A program made the position numbers and the translations under genes. This document shows, piece after piece, positions 16,940 through 25,837 of a stretch of 64,000 nucleotides of DNA. How positions within the stretch are numbered: the first letter of the stretch is position 1; each line of letters starts with the position of its first letter. This DNA is from Nitrospira sp. UBA5698 (GTDB taxonomy: Bacteria; Nitrospirota; Nitrospiria; Nitrospirales; Nitrospiraceae). The notes beneath the pieces were generated by a model that was given only the letters and a program-made list of their open reading frames with translations, did not search any database and had not been told where the DNA came from. Location of the stretch: assembly GCA_002420115.1 (NCBI GenBank), contig DIHK01000062.1, positions 55,026 through 119,025 on the forward strand, given 5' to 3'.

Positions 16940-17929
16940 ATGCGTTTGTGTGTTTTCATCTTGCGATGCATGTATTCTAAATCCTGCGTTTCAGTTCGTC
17001 ATCTTGTGTTAGCTCTTGCCGTGTTGGTCCCTTCCACTGGTGAAGCCCTTGATATCGGCCCATCGGCTCCACTGGGTTCTTCCGTCGAGGAGTCGAGGTC
17101 GGATAGGCGAGACATCGGTCTCTCAACGACGCAGAAGCCGGTCGTTCCGCTAGCTTTTCCTATGTCCGTGAACGGAACCATCAATAACGGCGGGACAATT
17201 GAGCGAGTATCTGGAGAAAGGCGAGGACCACGGATTCCCGAGCCGATGGTGTTTGACCTGGTGCGTCCCTTGGGTGGGAGACGGGGTGAAGGAGAGACCA
17301 ACGTGCTTGGGCGCATTCCTCTGCGGCGGAAAGCCAGAACGGTCGACGATGCACCTGATCCTTTGGGCTTTGTCCGGCGTAGCCCGGACACACAGGGCCT
17401 TGAGTGGGCCCCGGAGATTGAGTATGACGTCTGGGATGGCATCGGGATTGAATTTGAATTGCCGATGGAAAACGCCCGCGTGGAGGCCTACAAGGGCGCA
17501 GGTCAGGTGTACTTCGGTACGGGGTTGAAGGACCGGTTTATTCATGGATCCCAGGTCATCGTCCAATATGACCAGCAGCCGAAGCTGTGGACGACCACGT
17601 TTCTCTATCTGGCCGGCTTCCGCTTCAATGAAACCTGGAGCGTCTTTGGGATGTTTGGGCCACGGACTGAATTGGGAGGCCGTGTCACAGACCGCCGAAC
17701 TGAGTGGCTCAGCAATGTGACGTTGTTTGCAGATGTGACGAACCGACTCGTCGCGGGTATTGAAACAAATGTTGGTCAAGTCATCGATGGCCATGCGTCT
17801 TTACTGGTTATGCCGCAACTCCATTATGAAGTCAGTAAGCGCTGGATGATTCAAGGTGGCATTGGAACAAGGATTACCAAGGATCTCACGCTCCCTGAAA
17901 TCGGGTTTCGGCTGATTCGCGAGTTCTAA
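16940..17929 (+). CDS. exported protein, predicted outer-membrane beta-barrel
   Basis: Up to 329 residues; ATG 16970 is an equally good start and would leave a clean signal peptide ending near GEA-LDIG. No ribosome binding site is evident for either. After a variable linker, the region from about residue 100 (MVFDLVRPLGGRRGEGETNVL) leads into alternating beta strands with aromatic ends (EIEYDVWDGIGIEFELPMENARVEAYKGAGQVYFG; TTTFLYLAGFRFNETWSVFGMFG) and terminates in ...IGFRLIREF, a typical barrel end with a final Phe. The fold call is an inference from strand pattern. It lies between paralogues 1 and 2 of the F-[RH]-P-P family. Confidence 0.7.
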   Translation: MRLCVFILRCMYSKSCVSVRHLVLALAVLVPSTGEALDIGPSAPLGSSVEESRSDRRDIGLSTTQKPVVPLAFPMSVNGTINNGGTIERVSGERRGPRIPEPMVFDLVRPLGGRRGEGETNVLGRIPLRRKARTVDDAPDPLGFVRRSPDTQGLEWAPEIEYDVWDGIGIEFELPMENARVEAYKGAGQVYFGTGLKDRFIHGSQVIVQYDQQPKLWTTTFLYLAGFRFNETWSVFGMFGPRTELGGRVTDRRTEWLSNVTLFADVTNRLVAGIETNVGQVIDGHASLLVMPQLHYEVSKRWMIQGGIGTRITKDLTLPEIGFRLIREF

Positions 17930-18072
17930 GATCTTGTAATCTCTTTGCACTGACGACTAGAGAGAGGTACTTCGACTTCCTCCAGGACAAGATCGATGGT
18001 CGGCAAACAGTTTTGATCTTCTCTTCAGCATGGATCCGGGGGTTGGAGAGCCTCTATCCATTCCCTGCGTGC

Positions 18073-18101
18073 ATGACAGCTTGTCTCTCATATGGTAAAT
18101 T
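18073..18101 (+). promoter_or_regulatory. predicted promoter for leaderless mRNA (copy 2)
   Basis: ATGACA at 18073-18078 as -35, a 17-nt spacer, and an extended -10 (TGG then TAAATT at 18096-18101), followed by exactly 6 nt to ATG 18108. It is the best match of the three related promoters and has the same spacing as copy 1. Confidence 0.6.
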
Positions 18102-18107
18102 GATTTC

Positions 18108-18407
18108 ATGAGTCTGATGAACCGAATGGCATCACATTCCTCTTATCACGCAATAGGTGTGGGGTGCTTGGTCGTCCTGCTCTGTGCCTGTGTGGTGACG
18201 CAGATGCTCGGAGTTCCGGCCACGCTCATGGACTTGTTGAATTCGGATGTCCTCACAAAGTCAGAACCAGCATCGGAGGACGCGTCTGCTTTTTCACCGT
18301 CGCCCGAACCGGAGCGGCCTCGTTTTTTCAATTTCTTTGTTGAGTGTTGTGCTGCCCGTCATCTTCCGGTGTTACTCACTGCGGTGTTCCACCCTCCCTC
18401 TATATAG
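18108..18407 (+). CDS. F-[RH]-P-P-tail small membrane protein, paralogue 2
   Basis: A 99-residue protein clearly homologous to the product of 16387-16686 along its whole length: MSLMNRMASHSSYHAIG start, helix CLVVLLCACVVTQMLGVPATL, shared block LNSDVLTKSEPASE, SPSPEPERP, and end LPVLLTAVFHPPSI, where His replaces Arg in the terminal motif. Amino acids diverge most in the middle linker, so the anchor and the tail are under constraint. Like copy 1 it lacks a ribosome binding site. The next gene (18552) is a lipoprotein with its own strong site. Confidence 0.72.
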   Translation: MSLMNRMASHSSYHAIGVGCLVVLLCACVVTQMLGVPATLMDLLNSDVLTKSEPASEDASAFSPSPEPERPRFFNFFVECCAARHLPVLLTAVFHPPSI

Positions 18408-18551
18408 CCCACTGTTGACGGCTCCATAGTCCTGATAGCCCGACAGCTTGAGTATCCCTCAGGCTGTTCCGACGTATCGAATTGTATTGCTGTGCTGGAC
18501 GCAGAGCCTCTTGGACTTGTCTCGATCTCTGTCCCGGCAAAGGAGGGAAGT

Positions 18552-19148
18552 ATGAATGCCTCAATTCTTCGTCAGCTTTTGGTCGTGGTCAGCGTCGTTT
18601 GGTTTCTAGCGTTCGCTGCCGGCTGTACCACCGTCGTCAGGCCCCTTTCGACGTCGGATCCCACTCCGCCGGATAATAGTCAGGGTTTGGTACTTGGACA
18701 TGTTCGGCTGGCGTGGCACGGGTCAAACACGTCACCGGGGCGCACACAGCCATCGGATATGAAATGGTCGCTCGAAGAAGAGGCGCAAGGTACGCGCATG
18801 GTGATCGCTGGTCTTCCGACGGCCGGTCCATTTGTGGTGAAGCTGCCGGTTGGTTCCTATCGGGTCAAAGACATCAGCTTCAAGGGTGTCTGGGGGACCT
18901 GGCATACCGTGTTACCCACCACCTTTCAGGTCCAGGCGGGAGGCTGTACCTCGCTCGGGACTTGGGAACTGCAGCGGGAGACCGAATCATTTGCAGACTG
19001 GATCACGGGGCACGTCTTCAAAGATCTCGATGAAACCCATGTTGAATTGCAGGAGGTCCTCACGACACAAGACTGTTCGGCGTCGGCCGATTCACCTGGG
19101 AGGAGCAAACTGGGTTTTCAAAATCGACATGGAGGGTACGAATTCTGA
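18552..19148 (+). CDS. lipoprotein of unknown function
   Basis: A 198-residue protein; ATG 18552 has AGGAGGG at 18541-18547. The N-terminus is a type II signal: basic start, hydrophobic core VVVSVVWFLAFAAG and lipobox AAGC with Cys at about residue 25, so it should be lipid-anchored. The mature part is beta-rich, with FVVKLPVGSYRVKDISFKGVWG resembling the carboxypeptidase-regulatory/DUF2846-like beta sandwich seen in some envelope lipoproteins, and Cys pairs later. That resemblance is weak. It follows paralogue 2 and precedes the SulP-carbonic anhydrase gene after a 267-nt gap without a visible gene. Confidence 0.75.
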   Translation: MNASILRQLLVVVSVVWFLAFAAGCTTVVRPLSTSDPTPPDNSQGLVLGHVRLAWHGSNTSPGRTQPSDMKWSLEEEAQGTRMVIAGLPTAGPFVVKLPVGSYRVKDISFKGVWGTWHTVLPTTFQVQAGGCTSLGTWELQRETESFADWITGHVFKDLDETHVELQEVLTTQDCSASADSPGRSKLGFQNRHGGYEF

Positions 19149-19415
19149 CGGTGTGAGGCGTGAGAAGGCGGACGGTGTTGTGACGCGATGTCCTGAGGGG
19201 TGGACGGACGGAAGTCCATCCCTCGGGCCTGTCGGTGTGAGATGAGATGACTCCAGTCCCGTGAAACGTACCTGGTGGATGCGGCGAGAATCTTGGAGGT
19301 CCGTGATAGCCGTCCTTGGAGACGTCGCTGAATGTAGGGGTGAAGGGATCGGTCAAAACCCACCTTCGCCCAGGGGCATTGATCGCTACTGACCATCCCA
19401 CCACGAGATAATTTG

Positions 19416-21680
19416 ATGTCTTCGACGAGCGGTCTATCTCCCGGTACCATTCTCCCTGACAGCAAGTCAGGATTGGTCATATTTTTCGTGGCACTGCCCT
19501 TATGCCTAGGGATCGCCCTGGCTTCCGGGGCTCCATTAATGTCCGGATTGGTCACCGGAATCGTCGGCGGGATTGTGGTGGGACTGCTCAGCGGATCGCA
19601 CACCAGTGTGAGCGGCCCGGCTGCAGGACTGTCGGCCGTTGTGGCTGCACAAATCCTCTCGCTCGGTTCTTTCTCTGCCTTTTTGATGGCCGTCATCATT
19701 GCCGGGACGATTCAAATCGCTCTCGGCCTTGCCAAAGGAGGGTTCATCTCTGAATTCTTCCCCTCCAGTGTCATTAAAGGGTTGTTGGCTGCGATCGGCG
19801 TGATCATCATCTTTAAACAGATTCCCCACCTTGTCGGGCATGACTCCGATCCGGAAGGAGACCTGTCATTCTCCCAGCCGGATCTCGAAACGACGTTTTC
19901 CGAACTCTTCCGCATGTTCGGAGATTATCAACTGGGGGCCACGGTTGTGGGTCTGTTGTCCGTGGCACTGCTCATTCTCTGGGATAATTGGCAGCTGTTG
20001 AAGACGTCTCTCTTCCCCGCTCCTGTCGCCGTGGTCCTGTTCGGAATTGGGGGAGTATTGTGGTTCGAACATCTCGGCGACCCGTGGGTGATCAAGCCAA
20101 GCCATTTGGTGCAGGTGCCGGTGGCGGGTGACCTTGCTGAGTGGTTCGGACTGCTTCCTCGACCAGACTTCTCGCAATGGATGAATCCGGCAGTCTATGC
20201 CGCGGGGATGACGCTGGCTCTTGTGGCCTCTCTTGAAACCTTGCTGAATCTCAAGGCTGTTGATCGGCTTGATCCGCAACAACGTACATCGCCGCCGAAC
20301 CAAGAGCTGTGTGCGCAAGGCATCGGGAATGTGGTGTGCGGATTGATCGGCGGACTTCCGATCACCTCCGTGATCATCCGGAGTTCGGTGAATGTGAATG
20401 CGGGCGGCCAAACAAAGCTGGCAGCAATCATTCACGGCGTCCTGCTTCTTGTCAGTGTTCCCCTCATTCCAGCCTGGTTGAATACCATCCCGTTATCGTG
20501 TCTGGCCGCCATCTTGTTGATGACCGGTATCAAATTGGCCAGTCCAGCCTTGATCAAACAGATGTGGAGCGAGGGCCGCTCTCAATTCATCCCGTTCGTG
20601 GCAACCGTGCTGGCGATTGTCTTCACGGATCTCTTGATCGGCATCGTGATCGGACTGACCGTGGCCATTGGGTTCATTCTGAACAGTAATATGCGTCGCC
20701 CCGTACACCGCTTCGTTGAGAAGCATCTTGGTGGAGATGTCGTCCATATTGAGCTTGCGAATCAGGTCAGCTTCCTGAATCGTGCCGCTCTGTCTCAAGT
20801 TCTGGATGATGTGCCTCGCAATGGCCGTGTCCTTCTCGATGGGCGGAGTATCGACTATATTGACCCAGACGTGCTTGGCCTCATTCGTGATTTCAAGGAG
20901 GCGGCAGGACCGGCTCGCGGTATTGATGTAAGCCTGCTCGGATTTCGGAGCGAGTATCACTTTGAGGACCAGATTCACTATGTGGATTATTCGACCCGTG
21001 AACTCCAAGCCGCGCTCACGCCGCAGCAGGTCCTGCAGACTCTGAAGGACGGTCATGAGCGGGCCCGTACGGGGCATCGCTTGACCCGAGAATTTAGCCG
21101 CCAGGTTCGGGCCACGGCAGCAGCCCAACATCCGCTGGCCGTCGCACTCAGTTGCATCGATTCCCGTACCCCTGTGGAGTTGATCTTCGACCTCGGCATG
21201 GGCGACATTTTTAGCATCCGTGTGGCGGGTAACATCACAAGCCAAGAGGTGTTGGCCAGCGCAGAATATGGCTGTGCCGTGGCGGGTGCGAAGCTCCTGA
21301 TCGTGATAGGCCATACCAGATGTGGGGCGGTCTCTGCTGCTGTGAAGCTTCTCGACTCGCACATGACGGCGGCTGATGCGACGGGGTGTCAGCATCTCGA
21401 TGCGATCGTCAGCGAGATGCAGCGGGTTGCAACGGGAGTCGCCGGCTCGAGACCCCTGGAATTATCCGCCTCTGACCTTGGAGCGATTGTGGATGCTGTC
21501 GCCAAGGAAAATGTTTTGCGTGTGCTCAAAGCCGTCCGTCAGCAGAGTCGGACACTCGATACCATGGTTCGAGAACGACGTATTGCGATCGTCGGTGCGA
21601 TGTATGACATCACTACCGGAGACATTGAGTTCTTGGTAGAGGATGGACTGGGTGAGAAGGAGATACAGGAGACCGCGTGA
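19416..21680 (+). CDS. SulP-family anion permease fused to beta-carbonic anhydrase
   Basis: A 754-residue fusion. Residues about 10-420 are a SulP/SLC26 permease (GLVIFFVALPLCLGIALASG start, SVSGPAAGLSAVV, about 11-12 helices). Residues about 430-510 are a STAS-like domain. From about 545 a beta-class carbonic anhydrase follows with zinc ligands Cys580 and the Asp/Arg pair in CIDSR, and His633 and Cys636 in GHTRCG, so it looks catalytically complete. The fusion would move bicarbonate and interconvert it with CO2 at the membrane. ATG 19416 is taken; TTG 19413 is also in frame. NhaD downstream could supply a sodium gradient (inference). Confidence 0.95.
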   Translation: MSSTSGLSPGTILPDSKSGLVIFFVALPLCLGIALASGAPLMSGLVTGIVGGIVVGLLSGSHTSVSGPAAGLSAVVAAQILSLGSFSAFLMAVIIAGTIQIALGLAKGGFISEFFPSSVIKGLLAAIGVIIIFKQIPHLVGHDSDPEGDLSFSQPDLETTFSELFRMFGDYQLGATVVGLLSVALLILWDNWQLLKTSLFPAPVAVVLFGIGGVLWFEHLGDPWVIKPSHLVQVPVAGDLAEWFGLLPRPDFSQWMNPAVYAAGMTLALVASLETLLNLKAVDRLDPQQRTSPPNQELCAQGIGNVVCGLIGGLPITSVIIRSSVNVNAGGQTKLAAIIHGVLLLVSVPLIPAWLNTIPLSCLAAILLMTGIKLASPALIKQMWSEGRSQFIPFVATVLAIVFTDLLIGIVIGLTVAIGFILNSNMRRPVHRFVEKHLGGDVVHIELANQVSFLNRAALSQVLDDVPRNGRVLLDGRSIDYIDPDVLGLIRDFKEAAGPARGIDVSLLGFRSEYHFEDQIHYVDYSTRELQAALTPQQVLQTLKDGHERARTGHRLTREFSRQVRATAAAQHPLAVALSCIDSRTPVELIFDLGMGDIFSIRVAGNITSQEVLASAEYGCAVAGAKLLIVIGHTRCGAVSAAVKLLDSHMTAADATGCQHLDAIVSEMQRVATGVAGSRPLELSASDLGAIVDAVAKENVLRVLKAVRQQSRTLDTMVRERRIAIVGAMYDITTGDIEFLVEDGLGEKEIQETA

Positions 21681-21849
21681 CAGCCCCTTGTCTTTCAGCG
21701 AATGACCTGGATCAGCTGAACATGGGTCTGTCGCTCCTTCAGGATCCAGTGCGCGTTTGAACCGTCGACCGTATTGTGCATAGGTTCTGGTTGCTAATAA
21801 GTTTCCGTCAGGAAGCCACGTTCTAGAAACGAGTTCTGAATGCCGTCAC

Positions 21850-21879
21850 TTGACTCTTGATCCTGCTAGCCGGTAGCTT
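21850..21879 (+). promoter_or_regulatory. predicted promoter for leaderless mRNA (copy 3)
   Basis: TTGACT at 21850-21855 as -35, an 18-nt spacer and -10 TAGCTT at 21874-21879, followed by 6 nt to ATG 21886. The CGG before the hexamer replaces TGG of the other two copies, so the extended -10 is weaker. Confidence 0.5.
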
Positions 21880-21885
21880 GCAGGC

Positions 21886-22179
21886 ATGAAGCGAATGAGA
21901 CCGGAAGCAGTACTCTTTCCCACGCAAGGTTGGGCTATAGCGTGTCTAGTCTCATTCCTGTGTCTCTGCGTGGTCTTTCAAATGCTCGGCGTACCAGTGA
22001 CGTTGCTTGCCTTGCTTGCGTCGGATTCGCCGATCGAATCGCTTTCTGAAGACTTCTCCATCCTTCCGGTCATTTTGGAACCACGTACGTTCAACCGTAT
22101 TGCGTTCTATGTCGAGTTTCAGCGACTTGTTTATCTCCCCATCTTTTCAACCGCCATCTTCCGTCCTCCTCTAGGGTAG
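21886..22179 (+). CDS. F-[RH]-P-P-tail small membrane protein, paralogue 3
   Basis: A 97-residue, more divergent member of the family at 16387 and 18108. Conserved parts are the helix with its C-terminal block CLCVVFQMLGVPVTLL (against CVCVVTQMLGAPVTLI), the acidic linker beginning LASDSP, and the tail LPIFSTAIFRPPLG. The N-terminus (MKRMRPEAVLFPTQG) is more basic. No ribosome binding site; the -10-like hexamer lies 6 nt before the ATG as in the other copies. It lies 205 nt after the SulP-carbonic anhydrase gene. Confidence 0.68.
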   Translation: MKRMRPEAVLFPTQGWAIACLVSFLCLCVVFQMLGVPVTLLALLASDSPIESLSEDFSILPVILEPRTFNRIAFYVEFQRLVYLPIFSTAIFRPPLG

Positions 22180-22405
22180 CCTTCGTTCGTACATCAGTAG
22201 GTTTGTCTAGGCGCTCAACTGAGTCCTCTGTGCTCGATCAGTGAGCATGGTGGCATGTTGTGTGTGCCACAGCGATTTGGATTGAAGGCCTGTTGCCTGC
22301 AAGCCTTAGACATTGGACGATCATGAGCGGTCATCCCCGTGCAGCGAGCCAAACCAGCCGCTTGCATCGAGTGAAACAGACCATCGCCGAGAGTAGAGGA
22401 ACAAC

Positions 22406-22801
22406 ATGTCGAAGATGAATCATTCCAATGGGGTATCACGCTCCAGTGGACAGACCTATCCGTTTCTTGGTGTGCCTCCATCCAGTATCTTTCGTGAGGC
22501 GGAAGATTTTCACAAGAAGGTCGCTTCGGAAATTGCGAAGATGAGGGGCAACGAACGTGTGCGAGACCTATTACAGGATTTTGACGCTGTAGACCCTGAA
22601 CATGAGACGACGAGTGAGCCCGATGATTCTCAACCGCTTACGGTTGAGCCACCACTGACTTTATCGAAAATCATTCCCAAATTGACAGCCGTTGAACGGC
22701 TCTGGATGGCTCGGATCGTGAGGGCGCATGGTAAGGAGGTGGTCCTCGCGCGGTGGCCGGCTTACGAAATCCACATCAATTACGTTCGGTGCCTTCGTTA
22801 G
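22406..22801 (+). CDS. hypothetical soluble protein, 131 aa
   Basis: ATG 22406 is preceded by AGAGGA with 5-nt spacing. The protein has no signal peptide or helix. An N-terminal FREAEDFHKKVASEIAKMRG helix is followed by an acidic, proline-rich linker (EHETTSEPDDSQP) and a C-terminal helical part (LTLSKIIPKLTAVERLWMARIVRAHG). I do not recognise a family. It lies 79 nt before nhaD and could be in the same transcript. Confidence 0.6.
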   Translation: MSKMNHSNGVSRSSGQTYPFLGVPPSSIFREAEDFHKKVASEIAKMRGNERVRDLLQDFDAVDPEHETTSEPDDSQPLTVEPPLTLSKIIPKLTAVERLWMARIVRAHGKEVVLARWPAYEIHINYVRCLR

Positions 22802-22880
22802 ATCCGAAGAAGGTAGTACATGGCGGGACGAGCCTGAATGGGGGCCACGCTGCAAGCTCCAATACAATGAGAGGGCCTAG

Positions 22881-24242
22881 ATGACGAGTTTTGTTACCCA
22901 TTGGACGGGCTATGCGGCGCTCGCCCTGTTCATCGCTGCGTATCTGTTGGTGATCGTCGAAGAGTCCATTCATCTACGTAAATCAAAACCGGTTCTGGTG
23001 GCAGCGGGGGGAATCTGGATCGTCACGGCGCTGGCATACGGCACGCAACACCAATCTCATGTCGCTGCAGAAATTCTGCGGCATACCCTGCTTGAATATG
23101 CCGAGCTGATGCTCTTTCTCCTGTCCGCCATGACCTTCATCAATACGATGAGTGAGCGCAATCTCTTTGAGGCGTTGCGGACGCGGCTTATTTCACTGGG
23201 CTTATCACTGCGCAGCATATTTTGGCTCACAGGCATCCTGGCCTTTGTTATCTCGCCGGTTGCCGATAACCTCACGACGGCGTTGGTCATGGGTGCCGTG
23301 GTCACGGCGATCGGTGCAGGTAATGGACGCTTCATCGTCTTGGGCTGCATCAATGTCGTCGTGGCCGCCAACGCCGGTGGCACGTTTAGCCCGTTTGGGG
23401 ATATCACGACGCTGATGGTCTGGCAAAAAGGCGTGATCCAATTCGGGGAGTTTCTGGCGTTGTTTGTTCCCTCGCTTGTCAACTGGCTTGTGCCGGCAAT
23501 AGCCATGACAATAACAATCGGACGTGACAAGCCGACGGCCACCCTGGAACCTGTGGAAGTGAAACATGGCGGCTACATCATCGTACTTTTGTTCCTTATC
23601 ACCATAGCGGGTACCGTGGTGATGCATCATTTTCTGGAGATGCCTCCGTTTCTCGGCATGATGACCGGACTGGGGATACTCAAATCCTATGGGCATTGGA
23701 TACGGAGAAAGGAATTGGTCGAATGGACGGACATTCCCATATCTGATGACGAGCAGACGGGACAGAGGCCTGCGCTCTGGAAACCAGCCGTCAAACCGTT
23801 CAACATTTTCATCAGCATGAAACGCGTGGAATGGGACACGCTGATGTTTTTTTACGGCATCATGCTCTGTGTCGGCGGCCTTGGGGCGCTGGGCTATCTG
23901 GCGGTTCTGTCCAGCCTCCTGTACCAAGACCTAGGCGCCACGGCCGCCAACATCCTGGTTGGAATCTTATCAGCCGTGATAGACAACATCCCGATTATGT
24001 TTGCCGTCTTAAGCATGAATCCGGATATGAACCTTGGCCAGTGGCTTCTGGTCACGTTGACCGCAGGGGTTGGAGGATCGCTTCTTTCGATCGGGTCTGC
24101 AGCCGGCGTGGCACTGATGGGACAAGCACGAGGTGTCTATACCTTCTTTGCCCACCTGAAATGGACATGGGCGATCGCGTTGGGATATGCGGCCAGTATC
24201 GGCGTTCACTGGATGATGAACGGCCATTTGTTCACGCCCTGA
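22881..24242 (+). CDS. nhaD: NhaD-type Na+/H+ antiporter
   Basis: A 453-residue membrane protein of the NhaD (IT superfamily) type. Diagnostic stretches are the discontinuous-helix motifs ISPVADNLTTALVMGAV (near residue 125) and NAGGTFSPFGDITTLMVW (near 165), and a second-half repeat with AVIDNIPIMFAVLSMNPD. About twelve hydrophobic segments. GAGAGGG precedes ATG 22881. NhaD proteins export sodium at alkaline pH; next to a SulP-carbonic anhydrase it could maintain the sodium gradient used for bicarbonate import (inference from context). Confidence 0.93.
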   Translation: MTSFVTHWTGYAALALFIAAYLLVIVEESIHLRKSKPVLVAAGGIWIVTALAYGTQHQSHVAAEILRHTLLEYAELMLFLLSAMTFINTMSERNLFEALRTRLISLGLSLRSIFWLTGILAFVISPVADNLTTALVMGAVVTAIGAGNGRFIVLGCINVVVAANAGGTFSPFGDITTLMVWQKGVIQFGEFLALFVPSLVNWLVPAIAMTITIGRDKPTATLEPVEVKHGGYIIVLLFLITIAGTVVMHHFLEMPPFLGMMTGLGILKSYGHWIRRKELVEWTDIPISDDEQTGQRPALWKPAVKPFNIFISMKRVEWDTLMFFYGIMLCVGGLGALGYLAVLSSLLYQDLGATAANILVGILSAVIDNIPIMFAVLSMNPDMNLGQWLLVTLTAGVGGSLLSIGSAAGVALMGQARGVYTFFAHLKWTWAIALGYAASIGVHWMMNGHLFTP

Positions 24243-24453
24243 CAGGGATTGTCCATCTGTTCGTATGGGTTTCCTCGTCACAGGGGCCTCGCGCATGAAC
24301 GTGTGATTATCATGCATGCCGGCGTGGCCTTTTCGATCGTCACACAGAAGTCTGACGATCAACGGAGTGTTGGGAGCAAGGAATAAGAATGATCCAGAGA
24401 GGATGGACCATGCAAGGTCGCTTGGCGAAAGGCAACTCGGTTCTGTGTGCCCA

Positions 24454-25779
24454 CTATCTGATGACCTGAATTTGCCGCCATCGCTCCGACTGATACCGCC
24501 AGAGGAGCAGCCCCATCCGCACGGTCCAATCTGCGATCATGGCCGCCCAGATATAGAAGACCGACTGGCGCATCCAGAGGGCAGCAACCAAGGCTAATGG
24601 CACACGGACGCCCCACATGCCGATCATCGTGGCGCCCATTATAAAGCGGGTGTCGCCGGCGCCACGCAGTGATCCAGCCAAGACCATGGTGAGGGCCAAG
24701 GGGATTTGCAATAACGCCACAATCTTGAGGAACATCGTTCCCAGTTCGATTACTGCTTCGTCGGTGGTGAATGCCCTAAATAGGGTAGATGGTACGAAGA
24801 AAAAGAGAAGCCCCATCCCGGTCATAATGACGATTGCCAGCCGATTCGCTTCCCAATTTTCCAACTTCGCTCTGGTGTACTTGCCTGCTCCGATACTCTG
24901 CCCGACCATAGTGGCGGCGGCGATGGCCAGTCCGTAACCTGGGAGAAAGGAAAACGACTCGATTGATAATCCCACTTGATGCGCGGCATAGGCAACCGTG
25001 CCATAGAGGAGCACGAGTTTGGTGTAGATAAAGATGCCGGCTTGTTGGACGATGCGTTCCCCGGACACAGGCGCTCCCACATCCCAGATTGATCGAATGA
25101 GGTCCATACGCAACCTGGATGATTCCTTGAGGATGGGACGACACTGCAACACGAGGTAGACCACCCCTGCCGCTTCGGCAAGGCCGACGGCGAGCGCCGC
25201 ACCCTTCAATCCCAATGCAGGAAGACCCCAGCGCCCATAGATGAGCGGGTAGGCCAGGGCGATATGCAGGAGGTTGACGGCGATGAGCCCGTACATGGGG
25301 GTCTTGGTGTCACCGGTTCCTTGAAGAATCGAGGACAGGACTTGAATGAGGATGGTACAGGGGATGATCAGAAAGATGAGTGTCGAATAGGGAAGGGCGA
25401 GTTCAATGACGGCGGATTCCGCACCAAGCTGTTCCATCACGAACCGATTGCCGGCGATCCCTAGGGCGGCCAAGAGCATTGCGATGCCGAGCGACAGCCA
25501 GAGGAAGTGACGAGCGGCTTCTCCTGCATCCAGTCGACGTCGTGCTCCCCAGAGTTGGGCCACGACCACATTCGTGCCAACGGAGATTCCGGAGACCAGG
25601 GTCGTGGCGACGAACGCCAGTAGTTGACCAAGCCCGACTGCAGCGATGGATGTGGCACCGAGTCCGCCGACTAAAAAGACAGCGACAATCCCTTCTGCCC
25701 GCTGGAGTAGCGTGGTCAGCGTGACGGGAAGGGCTAAAGTCATCACGGCCCGTCTGATTTGAGTGACACCGTTACCCAT
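24454..25779 (-). CDS. MATE-family efflux transporter
   Basis: A 441-residue minus-strand membrane protein with twelve predicted helices arranged as two similar halves. Each half starts with the family's pattern: MTLALPVTLTTLLQRAEGIVAVFLVG with ATSIAAVGLGQ, and VGAPVSGERIVQQAGIFIYT later. The YGLAIAAATMVGQSIGAGK stretch is typical of MATE/NorM-like exporters that use a Na+ or H+ gradient to expel cationic compounds. It converges with nhaD (211-nt spacer, no gene seen) and is divergent from the nuclease gene at 25838. Confidence 0.92.
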   Translation of the reverse strand: MGNGVTQIRRAVMTLALPVTLTTLLQRAEGIVAVFLVGGLGATSIAAVGLGQLLAFVATTLVSGISVGTNVVVAQLWGARRRLDAGEAARHFLWLSLGIAMLLAALGIAGNRFVMEQLGAESAVIELALPYSTLIFLIIPCTILIQVLSSILQGTGDTKTPMYGLIAVNLLHIALAYPLIYGRWGLPALGLKGAALAVGLAEAAGVVYLVLQCRPILKESSRLRMDLIRSIWDVGAPVSGERIVQQAGIFIYTKLVLLYGTVAYAAHQVGLSIESFSFLPGYGLAIAAATMVGQSIGAGKYTRAKLENWEANRLAIVIMTGMGLLFFFVPSTLFRAFTTDEAVIELGTMFLKIVALLQIPLALTMVLAGSLRGAGDTRFIMGATMIGMWGVRVPLALVAALWMRQSVFYIWAAMIADWTVRMGLLLWRYQSERWRQIQVIR

Positions 25780-25837
25780 GGGGCGCTATCCTAGCAGAGT
25801 TTCTTCGTAGACCATGTGAGAAATCACCGATCACAGC

